Source of the DNA: Limnohabitans sp. T6-20
GTDB taxonomy: Bacteria > Pseudomonadota > Gammaproteobacteria > Burkholderiales > Burkholderiaceae_C
Reading direction: 5' to 3'
Length of the DNA stretch: 64,000 bases
Assembly (NCBI RefSeq): GCF_003063505.1
Contig: NZ_NERW01000003.1
Span: 186,001 to 250,000 of the forward strand
Part shown: positions 51,916 through 63,400 of the stretch, in pieces
How positions within the stretch are numbered: the stretch's first letter is position 1
Layout: each line of letters begins with the position of its first letter
Notes under the pieces: model-generated
Databases searched by the model: none
What the model was told of the DNA's origin: nothing
What the model saw: only the letters and a program-made list of their open reading frames with translations
Translations under genes and position numbers: made by a program

Positions 51916-53276
51916 TGCATCCAATTTGTTTGATTTGGCAACTCTCCGCCGCGCAAACGCCAGCGGTAATAAGCCAATGTCGTTGCGTTGCCCGACTGGG
52001 CCAAACGCAACTCCGCCTGTGTCAGCTCCTGCACCGCATTGAGCACCTCCAGCCAGCTCTTGAGCCCGCCAAAATAAAGCCGCTCATAAGAGGCCAGGAC
52101 ATCACTCGCACTGCCGATCGTCGCCACCAAAGAAGCCCGGCGGTCAAACTCACGCTGCAAAGACGTCCAGTCCAACAGCAACTGTTCGCGTTTTTCCTGA
52201 CGCAAAGTGTCCACTGCCTCCAGGCGCGCCTGCAAGCGCGCACTTTCAGCGGCGGTCTGGGTCATGCTGGCCAAGCCTGCACCCGGTGTGTAGTTGAGCC
52301 CCAGGGTCCATAAACTCCGATCGCTCGTGCTGGGCAGATCGCCCAAACGGCGCTGGTAACTCAGCACCAACTTGGGGAAACGCTCGGCCTTTTGAACAGC
52401 CAATTGATCAGCTGCGGCAGCAGCATCCAGCTCGGCTTTGCGCACAGCGGGGTGCTGATCCAGCCGCTGTGCGGACACAGCGGCCGACTGCCCACGTACC
52501 CAATCGGCCAAATGCTCTTGCATCAACGGCGTCATCAAAGCCGGCAAGGCCGCCTCTACGGGTGCACCCACAATTTGTGCCATGCGCTGGGCCGCGATCT
52601 GAGCAGACACATTGGCATCGGCCAAATCGGTCTGCGCACGCCCCACCCGCACGGCCAGCAACTTCAACTCCACATCAGAAGACAAGCCTGCCGACACACG
52701 CCGCTTCATGATCCCTTGGTAACGGTTCAGTACATCCAGCGTGCGCTGCGTGACTTGACGGTTCGCCTCAGCATCCAGCAAAGCGGCCCACACATCCACC
52801 AAACGCAAACCCAGCTCGCCCTGCACCACATGCACCTGTTCTAAGCTGGACTGGTCCAGCTTCTCGGTGGCGGCCACGCGCGATGTCAAAGCCCCACCCG
52901 ACCACAGAGGCTGCTGCACGGTCAAAGTGGAGCCGTTTTGTGCTTTGCTGATCGGCCCTTCGGTGCTCTGGGTGCTGAAAGACAAAGTGGGCCAAAACGC
53001 CCACTTGGCCACATCCACATCCAGCTTGGCACCACTGGCCTGAGACTGCGCCGAACGCACCGAAGGGTGCGCCTGCAGCGCGCCCACCAAAATCTCATCA
53101 AACACCTTGTGCGCAGGTGTGGGTGCAGCAACAACCGCAGGCAACACCGCCGCCACCTGGCGCGCACCTGGCTGTGGCGCGGAGGGCTGAGCCAGAGCCA
53201 ACGAGACGCCGCCCCAGCACAGCAGCGTCGCGCCCCAAGGCAGCAAGGCCCGAGACCCTTTTTGCAAATCAAACAT
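51912..53276 (-). CDS. TolC-family outer membrane channel of type I secretion
   Basis: A 454-residue TolC-like outer membrane efflux protein with signal peptide LLPWGATLLCWGGVSLALA before QPSAPQ. Two repeats of the outer membrane efflux family are visible, the first around FDEILVGALQAHPSVRSAQS and VQQPLWSGGALTSRVAATEK, the second around QHPAVRKAELDAAAAADQLA and the LGLNYTPGAG region. ATG 53276 is chosen because it starts the signal peptide directly and has AGAGG seven bases upstream; a longer frame to 53360 adds residues without signal features. It is the first gene of the TolC-ABC-HlyD operon. Confidence 0.92.
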   Translation of the reverse strand: MFDLQKGSRALLPWGATLLCWGGVSLALAQPSAPQPGARQVAAVLPAVVAAPTPAHKVFDEILVGALQAHPSVRSAQSQASGAKLDVDVAKWAFWPTLSFSTQSTEGPISKAQNGSTLTVQQPLWSGGALTSRVAATEKLDQSSLEQVHVVQGELGLRLVDVWAALLDAEANRQVTQRTLDVLNRYQGIMKRRVSAGLSSDVELKLLAVRVGRAQTDLADANVSAQIAAQRMAQIVGAPVEAALPALMTPLMQEHLADWVRGQSAAVSAQRLDQHPAVRKAELDAAAAADQLAVQKAERFPKLVLSYQRRLGDLPSTSDRSLWTLGLNYTPGAGLASMTQTAAESARLQARLEAVDTLRQEKREQLLLDWTSLQREFDRRASLVATIGSASDVLASYERLYFGGLKSWLEVLNAVQELTQAELRLAQSGNATTLAYYRWRLRGGELPNQTNWMQ

Positions 53277-53592
53277 CCTTGACCTCTCCGTCAACTCACG
53301 GCGCGCCTCGCGCTGTTTGTCTGCGCAGAAAAGCTGTCCGTCAAAAAATATCGCAAACAATCTAAACCAAAATACCGCTAATTTAGATCATTTAAAAACA
53401 ATAACAACCTCTATAGTATCAAAAATAACGACACCTTCGTATGTATTTCCAACAAAATCAGCAAACCGTCTCAAAAAATGAACAAATATTGCCGAATTCA
53501 GACGCAAAAAGGCCTGCGCAAGCGAACAGGTGCAAAGCCCACTCGTGCGGGCCAACGGTGAAAGGCTCACCCGTTCGCCCGCACAGACCGGC
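53277..53592. other. Gene-free gap between giant protein and TolC operon
   Basis: 316 bases with no supported gene. The part 53340-53500 is clearly AT-rich against the GC-rich surroundings and probably carries the TolC operon promoter; I see no convincing -35/-10 pair. The part 53500-53592 returns to normal composition and holds a long imperfect hairpin next to the end of the giant gene. Confidence 0.6.
53545..53584 (-). terminator. Long imperfect hairpin after the giant protein gene
   Basis: GTGCGGGC pairs with GCCCGCAC, continued by AACGG/CCGTT after one mismatch and TGA/TCA past a bulged G, giving about 16 pairs around the loop GCCTT. It starts eight bases after the giant gene's stop. No clear T-tract follows, so it may be an RNA-stabilising or partial terminator that sets the ratio of substrate to exporter transcripts. 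Confidence 0.45.
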
Positions 53593-54470
53593 TTACAAAG
53601 GCTTTTGCAATATCTGCTGGTCAATCAGCAACTGCGCGGCCAAACCATTGGCAGCGGCATACACGTCATAAACCTGCCCGTTGTCCGCCACCTGTTGGCC
53701 CGCCTGCTGCCACTCGTCGGCCCGCAACACCAGGGTGTCGTCGGCGTCACCCGTTACCAGCAAGCGACCTGCAACAGCACCTTGCAACACATCACTCAGC
53801 GTTACCTTCAGGCTGTTGGCACCGTGGCCAGACAAGTCCACTTGGCCAATACCCAAGTGCACCGCTGCCAAGCTGGCAAAGTCCAGGTTCAAGCCCGAGC
53901 CCCACAAATCAATGTGAGCGCCCAGGCCTGCCACGGTCTCTGCTGAATAAGCCAAGCTGCTGTACTCAAAGCCCGCATCCGACACCAGCACATTGCTGCC
54001 ATCCGTGGCCGTGGCCGCGGTGCGACCGGCTTCGATCACGCCCGACGCCGGGGTGCGCACCACGCCATCGCTGACCAAGTTGATGCTGCTGATGCCCCAA
54101 TCGGCCAAGCTGCGCACTTCGCCCGCATCACTCACACCGTTTTGGTTCGCGTCTTGCCACACATTGAACTCGGCAAACTTCGCGTCTTGCGCGTCAAACA
54201 TGCCGTCGTGGTTGCTGTCAAACGCCTCGGCCAAGCCCGACAAGTCGGTGGGCGCTTTGCCCTGCGCGTCCAAGCCATTGGCATAGGTCGTGGCGTATTG
54301 CGCAAAGGCATATTGGCTGTTGTCGTGCACCAAGCCGTCGGCGTATTTGTCCCACACCAACACGCCGTCTTGCGCACCGGCCCACTTGGTGGTGTCCAGA
54401 TGACCGTCACCGTTCACGTCCATCGTCACTTGGCCGTAGCTCAGCACGCCGTCGCGGTTCAGGTCAATGA
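53593..54470 (-). other. Giant protein C-terminal calcium and secretion region
   Basis: Calcium-type loops DLNRDGVLSY, DVNGDGHLDTT, DSNHDGMFDAQD and DANQNGVSDAGE are followed by SLADWGISSINLV, the usual C-terminal block of large T1SS substrates in this order. The last 50 residues (DDTLVLRADEWQQAGQQVAD to the end) repeat the module closing unit and occupy the place of the uncleaved secretion signal. Confidence 0.7.
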
Positions 54471-57400
54471 CCACGGGGAGAACTTGCAACACCAGCATCT
54501 CAGGCGAACTGTCCGCCACGTTGTAAGTCCAATCGCCAGCAATTCCAACGGCAACGTGGGTATTGGCAGAAACCAACGTAGAAGACCAATAGCGGTTGTT
54601 GTACCAACCCGTTGTCGGAATCGTGTTGGACAAGGCCACCAGCTCAGCCTGTGTGGGCAACACAAAGGTGTACCCGCCAGACAAGAAAGTTCGTGCATCG
54701 TCTACGCCTGCCGTGACCGTGGTGTCCACCGTGTCAGCGCCTCCGTTGAACAAGGTGTCCAACAAAGCGTGCGTGGTGTACATGGTGTTGTTGTTGGAAT
54801 CACCTGTACCGCTGAAGTTCTTGACTGCAAAGTAGTTTTTGCCGTTTTGAACCCACTGGTAATCCAGCGACATGGTCACACCGTTGACGGTCACATTCCC
54901 GCCGGTAAAGGGCACAGGATCGTTGTTGGTCACATTCACCCCGCTTCTGACCAGAACCTGGGAATTGCCGCCTAAAGATTGTGCGTAAACGGTGTAATTG
55001 GAACTGCCATTGCTCACGGTACCCGCATTGATCCAGTCACCCAGATCAGGCGACAAAACCACTGTGTCGCTGGATAAGCCATCCACCACCAGCTGGTGCG
55101 CGTTGGTTGTCGAGCCCAGTGCCTGAGTATTGGCCGTGGCCGTCAAATCGTCCACCCAAGCACTGCCGGTGGCCTGCCCAGTCCGACCACCGTAGCCAAA
55201 CATCCACCCCGCTTTGTTGGCGGTCTGCCAGCCACTGATCGTGGCTGTGGCAAAAGAGCTGCCATCGACCAGCACCGTCACCAAACCGGTATCTGACACG
55301 CTCACGTTGGTCGTGTGCTTGGCGTCCAGCGTGATGTCTGCCGTCGAAACACCAATTTGTGTGCCGTTCCAGTAAATGTGAAGTTTTTGGTCTGGCGCAA
55401 ACACATTTAAGCCACCGTACTCGATCGACAAGCCTTTTGCATAGCCTTGCTCGAAATTACCCAATGAAGCCTTGTCACCAAATGAGAAATTCAGTCCATC
55501 GCCAGATTGGCTACCTACTGTGTTCATGGCGAAATTAAAGCCAGCGCTGATGGTTGTGACCGCAGTGCCCGCAGCAATGGCGGTGTAATCCAAGTTTCTG
55601 TAACGACCAGAATTCGCCGCAGAATAAAGCACATCTTCCAAATCAGCATCACCAGAGTTGCTGCCATCGGCCAATGCCCAGTCGTTTGAAGATCCAGACC
55701 AAACCCTAGAGATGCCAGCGGGCGTTGTCTCAAAACTCAACACACCAGAGGCACGCGTGCTGCCCGTCACATTGGTCCAAGTGTTGCCATCGGCACTGAC
55801 TGAACCGGTGCGAATCAGGTTGAAGCCCGCCATGTCCTTCACATCGCGCCCCATCAAGGTCAAGGTGTTGGCCGCCGTGTCGGTGGCCAGGTCAATGCGC
55901 TCAATGCTCTCGATGCGGCTGTTTTCTTCCTGGCCCATCGCACCTGCATTGCTGATGGTCGTCAGGTCCAACGCTGCACCAACGCTCAGGCGGATCGTGT
56001 CAAAGCCGCCACCACCACTGACGAGGGCTTTGGGGCCGCCCGCTGTGTTGTTGGCCAGGTTGCTCACGTCGCTGGCTGTGAGCACGATGGTGTCGTTGCC
56101 CATGCCTGCATAGAAACGGTCCACACCGCCGCCACCCGTCAAGGTGTCGGCTGCCGCTGAGCCAATGACAGCCTCGGCAGACGCCGTGCCCGTCACCGTG
56201 CCGCCGCCTGACACCGCTGCGGTTTCCCACTGCGTGCCACCCAGCACGAGGCTGTAGCCCGCTGCGTTGGAGCCCACCAACAGGTCAGCCATGCCGTCAC
56301 CGTTGATGTCGCCCGCGCCCGAAACCCTGTAGCTGTAGAGACCGCTGGTTGGCCCGCTGATCCGGAAACCACTGGCTGCAGCGATCGAGCCATTGCTATC
56401 TATGTTCACGGTGGTACCACTGGCATTGCCATACACCACATACGCGCCAACAGAGTTGTTGTCGTTACCAATGATGAAGTCGCCCAAACCGTCACCGTTG
56501 ACGTCACCGGCACCAGAAACCCACAAGCCAAAGTTCACCAATTTGGCCGACACGATACGGAAACCAATGCCGGAAGCAATGCCCGCCGTACTGTTAATCG
56601 CCACGTCCGTGCCACTGGCGTTGCCATAAATCACATACGCCGTGTTGTCGTATTCAGAGCCCACAATCACATCCGCCAAACCGTCGCCATTGACGTCACC
56701 CGCGCTCGAGGCTCTGTTGCCAAAGTTAGAGGTGCCTTTGTCAGACGTGATCTTGAAACCTTTGCCCGCAATGGTTCCTGCACTCAGATCCACAGTGGAA
56801 CCCGTCGAATTGCCGTAAACCACATAGACGATCTTGTCAGCGCCTGTCACGATCAAATCCGACAAACCATCACCATTGACATCACCAGCGGCAGAAACCG
56901 AGCGGCCTAAACCACTGGTCGAATTGCCTTTGATTTGGAAACCATCAGCTGCAGAAATAGTCCCGCTGGCCAGGCTCAGACCCGTGCTGCCCGTGCCCGC
57001 TTTGCCGTAAACCACATACGCATTGCCAGCGCCGCTTTGGTTAGTGGCACCCACAATCACGTCGGCCAAACCGTCGCCGTTCACATCGCCTGCGCCCGAC
57101 ACAAAACTGCCCAAATAGCTATTGGCTGCTCCTGTGATTTTGTAACCACTGCTGCTGTTGGGGATGTTGTTGCTGATATCCAGCGCCACGCCGGTTCCGC
57201 TGGCGTTGCCGTACACCACATAGGCCTCACCTGCCGAGCTGTAAGAACCCACGATCACATCGTCCAGTCCGTCACCGTTGACGTCGCCAATGCCTGAGAC
57301 CGAAGAACCCAAGCTGTTGCTACCCGAGATTTTGAAGCCCTTCGTGGCAGCAATGGTGCCGTTGGGCAAGTTGATGCCCAAGCCACTGGCGTCACCATAA

Positions 57401-60400
57401 ACCACGAAAGCCATGCCATTCGTGGCAGTCTGGGGATTCGAGCCGAGGATGTAGTCGCCATAACCGTCGCCGTTCACGTCGCCCGCACCCGACACCGAAT
57501 AGCCCACATAAGTAAGCGCCGGACCGGTGTAAACCGTGGGGGCCACACTGTTGTCACCCGCAGCCGTGGTGAAGTTCAGCGTCGTCGCATCGGCAATGCC
57601 CGCAAACGTGCTGCCCGCCGCGTTTTGCACCGCGTTGTCGGTCACCTTGAGGTGGTAGCCGGTGCTCGCGGTCAAGTCTGAGGTCGGGTTGATGGTCAAG
57701 GTGCTGGTGCCCCAGCCTGTCACCAGCGTGCTGCTGGCCACATCAAAGCCTTCCACCAAAGCGCCCGTTGCGCTGTTGAACAATCGGATCGTGCCCGAGC
57801 CTTTGAGCACGACCTGGTCAAAGGTCAGCGTGAGGTCGTTGCCAAGTGACGTCAGGTAGCCATTGGCCACTGGATTGCTCGCAGCCAACATGACAGGTGC
57901 ATTCGACACACTCACGCCTGCTTGCACCAAGACCTGCGTGTCGGTGGCGGTGTTTTGGTACACCGTGTAGTCGCTGGTGCCGTTGTTCACGGTGCCCGCG
58001 TTGGTCCATGTGCCTGCATGGGTGTTGAGCACCAAGCTGTCGGTGTTGCCACCGTCCACTTGCACCTGGTGGAAGGCTGTGCTGGTGCCCAAAGCCGTGC
58101 CCGACACGTTGGTCCAGGTCTTGCCGTCCGCACTGGCACTGCCGGTGTGGAACAGGTTGAAGCCTGCCATGTCTTTCACGTCTTTGGCGGCCAGCACCAG
58201 CGCGTTGGCGGTGGTGTCGGTGGCCAGGTCGATGCGCTCGATGCTTTCGATGCGGCTGTTTTCTTCCAAGCCCATCGCACCGGCGTTGCTGATGTTGCTC
58301 AGGTTCAAGCCTGCACCACCGCTCAGGCGGATCGTGTCAAAGCCGCCACCACCGCTCACAGTCGTTTTAGCGGTTTGGCCCGTTGCGTTGTTGGCCAGGT
58401 TGGTCACGTCGCTGGCCGTCAGCACGATGGTGTCGTTGCCCTGGCCTGCAAAGAAACGGTCCACACCACCGCCACCCGTCAAGGTGTCAGCAGCGGCCGA
58501 ACCGATGAGGGCTTCGGCTGCGCTGGTACCTGTCAAAGTACCAGTGCCGGTCACGGCAGAGGTCACCCACTGCGTGCCGCCCAACAGCAAGCGGTATGAA
58601 TCTCCGCCGTTCGAACCGAAGATCAGATCGCCCAAGCCGTCGCCATTGATATCACCCGTTGAAGCAATGACAGCCACACTGTTGGTGATCTTGAAGCCAT
58701 CCGTGGCCGCAATGACACCACTGGCGTTCACATTCACAGTGGTGCCGCTGGCATTGCCATACACCACATAGGCATAGTTATTACTGCTGGACGCGCCGAC
58801 GACCACATCGGCCAAACCGTCACCGTTGATGTCGCCCGCAGCCGAGACATAGGACCCCAAAGAACCCGAAGTGCCTGCAATCCGAAAGCCACTGCCCGCA
58901 GCAATACCGCCGGTGCTGTCAATGTTGACCGTGGCGCCAGTGGTGCTGCCGTACACCACATAAGCGCTGTTGGTGGCATAAGCACCAATCACCACATCAC
59001 CCAGACCGTCGCCGTTCACATCGCCTGCTCCAGAAACTGCATCACTGGCAAAATAACTACCGGCTTGCGCCGTGGTGATTCTGAAACCCGCACTGGCTAC
59101 GATGTTGGGGCCAATGGGGGTCGTCGTGCCAGAAGCGTTACCGTAAATCACAAACGCGCTGCTGTACCCGCCGGCTCCCACGATCACATCACCAAAGCCG
59201 TCACCGTTCATGTCGCCTGCACTGGACAAGGGTGCATAGATCAAGTCGACGTTGGTGATTTTGAAACCATCGGTCGCGGCAATGGTGCCACCGGCCAAGC
59301 TCAAACCGACACTGCTTGCACGGCCATACACCACATAGTTCACAGCGTTGCTGCCAGTACCAGGGCCATTGACCATCAAATCGGCCAAGCCGTCGCCGTT
59401 GAGGTCACCTGCCCCCGACACTGAATAACCCAACCAGTTGTTGGCAGCGCCGGTGATCTTGAACCCCTGGCTCGCCGCAATGTTTTGGCTATTGTCCAGG
59501 GCGACATTGGTGCCGGTTGAGTTGCCATACACCACATAAGCTGCGCCTGTGTTGCTGTACGAACCCACCACCACGTCAGACAAGCCGTCACCGTTGAAGT
59601 CACCCACCCCCGAAACAGAGTAGCCCAATGAGTTGCCACCCGAAATTTTGAAGCCCCTGGAGGCGGCGATGGTGCCACTGCTCAAGTCCACACCCACGCC
59701 GCTCGCATTGCCGTACACCACAAATGCACTGTTCGACACGGGAGCACCGACGATGAAGTCGTCAAAGCCGTCACCGTTCACGTCACCGGCACCCGAGACC
59801 GACTTGCCCAGGTAACTGCCAGATGAGCCGCTAAAGCCTGGACCAGCAGACACGCTGCCATCTGCCGCTGCCGTGCTGAAGTTGAAGGTGCTCTCATCGT
59901 TGATGCCGACAAAGCTGGCACCGCCTGCGCCCTTCACGGCAGTGCTGGTCACCTTGACGTAGTAGCCCGTGCTCGCATTCAAGTCGATGCTCGGGTTGAT
60001 GGTCAGCTTGTTGGTGCCCCAGCCGGTGACCAGGCCACTGCTGGCCACGTCGTAAGCGGTTTCCAGCAGCGTGTTGTCGGCAGACTTGTAAATGCCGATG
60101 GTGCCCGTGCCCTGCTGCACCACCTGGTCAAACGTCAGGGTGATGTTGTTGCCCAAGGCCAGCATGTAGGCGTTGTCGCTCGGGCTGCTGTACAGCAGCA
60201 CGGGCGGCACGCTGACAGCCACACCCGCTTGCACCAACACCTGCGTGTCGGTGGCGGTGTTCTGGTACACCGTGTAGTTGCTGGTGCCATTGCTCACCGA
60301 GCCCACGTTGGTCCACACACCCGCATGGGTGTTGAGCACGAGGCTGTCGGTGTTGCCGCCGTCCACTTGCAGTTGGTGGAAGGTGGTGGTGGCGCTCAGC

Positions 60401-63400
60401 GCCGTGCCCAACACGTTGGTCCAGGTCTTGCCGTCTGCACTGGCGCTGCCAGTGTGGAACAGGTTGAAGCCCGCCATGTCTTTGACGTCCCTGGCCGCCA
60501 AAGTCAGCGTGTTGGCTGTGCTGTCGGTGGCGAGGTCGATGCGCTCGATGCTTTCGATGCGGCTGTTTTCTTCCACACCCATGCCGCCCGCGTTGCTGAT
60601 GGTGGTCAGGTCCAGCGCGGTGCCACCGGTGAGGCGCAGGGTGTCAAAACCGCCGCCACCTTGAATGGTGGCACGTGTGGCACCCGATGCGGCAGAGAGG
60701 TTGCTCACATCGCTGGCAGTCAGCACCACGGTGTCGTTGCCCATGCCTGCAAAGAAGCGGTCCACACCGCCGCCACCCGTCAAGGTGTCCGCCCCCGTCG
60801 AGCCAATGATGGCTTCGGCTGCTGTGGTGCCTGTGACCGTGCCGCTGCCGGTCACGGCAGAGGTGACCCACTGCGTGCCGCCAAGCAGAACGGCGTAGCC
60901 GGCACCCCTTGAGCCAATCAACAAATCACCCAAGCCATCGCCGTTGATGTCGCCTGCAGCCGACGCCACTTCCCCAAAATAGGTCATGGTGCCCGCCGTG
61001 ATCTTGAAGCCGATGCTGGCGGCCAATGTGGCCGCTGGGTTGACCGTGATCGTGGTGTTGCTGGTGGTGCCGTAAATCACATAGGCATACCCGCTGTTGA
61101 TGACGCTACTGCCAATCAGCATGTCGCCCAAACCGTCGCCGTTCACATCGCCTGCGGAGGTGGCAGACAGCCCATAGAGGCCGGCAATTTTCATACCACT
61201 GGTGGCCACGGTCAGGTTGGCATTGGCGTCGATGTTGACGGTGGTGCCGTTGGCACTGCCATAAATCACAAAGGTGTTTTCGCTTTTGAAATCGCAGATC
61301 ATCACATCGCCAAAGCCATCGCCGTTCACATCACCCACACTGGAGACGGTATAACCAAACGAATTGGCTGAGGTTTCCCCCGTGACAATGCGGAAGCCAT
61401 CCGTGGCTGCAATGGTGTTGCCTGCCACGCTGAAGCTGGCGCGGGTGGGCGCACCGTAGACCACATAGACATCGTTGTCAAACTTGCTGCCCACAATGAC
61501 ATCGCTGTAGCCATCGCCGTTCACGTCGCCCGCAGAAGCCACGGAATAGCTGAATTGCTGATTCACTGCGCCCGTGATCTTGAAGCCTGAACGCGGGTCA
61601 ATCGTCCCACTGATCAAATCCACGTTGGCACCGTTGCTTGCGCCATAAATCACATACGCAGCACAGTTGTTGCTGGCGTCAGTGATGGAACTCACAATCA
61701 CGTCGGCCAACCCGTCACCGTTCACGTCGCCCGCGCCGGACACACTCGACCCCAAATACGTGCCGGTTTGCCCGCTGATTTTGAAACCCACCGTCGAAGT
61801 GAAGTTGGTCGCATTCACGTCCACGTTGGACGTTCGGTTGGCGGCGCCATACACCACAAAAGCCGTGCTGTTGTTGGAAGCGCCAGCCCCGACGATCAGG
61901 TCAGCCAAGCCATCGCCGTTGACGTCACCCGCACTGGACACCGACTGCCCCATCACGGTACCGCCGCTGATTTGGAAGCCTCTGCTCGACGCAATGGTGC
62001 CGCTGACCAAGTCTGGCGGTGTGCCGGCCGCATTGCCATAGACCACATACGCCGATTGCGCGCCACTTGCACCGAGTATGAAGTCGTCATACCCGTCGCC
62101 GTTGACATCGCCCGCACTGGAGACGGCGATACCCAACAAACTGTTGGTTGCACCGCTCATCGTTGGCGTGGCAACCACACTTCCGTCGGCAGCAGTGGTG
62201 GTGAAGTTGAACGTGGTGGTGTCGGTCATGCCTGCAAAGGCGTCACCCGCTGTGTCTTTGATGGCCGTGGCGGCGATCTTGAGGTAGTAGCTGGTGCCCG
62301 CCGTCAGGTTGGCGGTCGGGTTGATGGACAGGGTGTTGCCACCCCAGCCTGTCACCAGACTGCTGCTGACCACATCAAAGCTTTCAACCAGGGAGTTGGC
62401 CGCGTTATACAACTGAATGGTGCCCGTGCCTTTGGCCGTGGCTTGGTTGAAGGTCAGCGTGAGGTTGGCCGTCAAGTCCGACAGGTAGCCGTTGTCTGCA
62501 GGACTGCTGCTGGTCAAGCCAAACACCGTCAAATTGGTCGAGGCTGTGCTGGTTACACCCGACACCGTGGTTTGCGCGGTGATGGTGCTGCTGGCTGGCA
62601 ACTCGCTGCCATAGATAGAAGGCGCGCTGTTGGTGAAGGCTTGCGAGGTGGCGCTGGCGGTCAAACCGCTGATGACCACCGAGTTGACCAGTGCCGACGC
62701 GTTGAGCTGCGCATGCGTCATGCCACTCATGTCGATGGCCGAGGCGTAGATGCTCGCGCCGTTGGTTCGGTCGGTGTAGCCTGTCGCACCCGCACGTGAA
62801 TTGACCACGATGCTGGACAGCGAATAGGCAGCGCCCAAGTCCAGTTGCACCCACGCATCGCCGTCGGCCGTCAGATAGGCGGTTTGAATGCCGTAGGCTT
62901 CGGCATACGTGGTGGCTAAGTCGCTGGAGCTGCCATCGTGAATGTTGCCCGCTGTGGAATAGGGACCGGCGCTCCAGTAAAACGCGTTGGCGTTGGACAG
63001 GGTCTGCGTAGCCCCCAACGCCAGGTTGGTGCCTGTGCCGGTTTGAATGGCAGACACATCGCCAATGGTCAAGAAGCCGTCTGAGGTGGCCGTGGTGTTG
63101 GCCAAGGTCTTGCGCACCATGATGTAGCGCACCTTGGTGCCGTCATACGTCCAGTTGCCCGAGCTGTCGGCCGTGACGTTGATGGTCTGACCGTTGATGC
63201 CCAGAGCCACTGTGGCATTGGCCACAGCGGTGCCGCTGACCACCAGCGCTTCGCTGCTGCCCAACACGTTGTCGGTCGACACAGCGTTGAGGGTGACGGC
63301 CTTGGACACCAGCTGAGAAACCGTGTCGGTCGCGGTCGAAAACGCGGTGGCGTTGCCGTTGGTGGAGGCGCTGACGTAGGTGCCATCAGCACCGCTGGTG

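Noticed and set aside
53277..53360. A TolC start at 53360 giving 28 more residues
   Set aside because: The extension lies in AT-rich DNA and hides the signal peptide. ATG 53276 has a ribosome-binding site and starts the signal directly.
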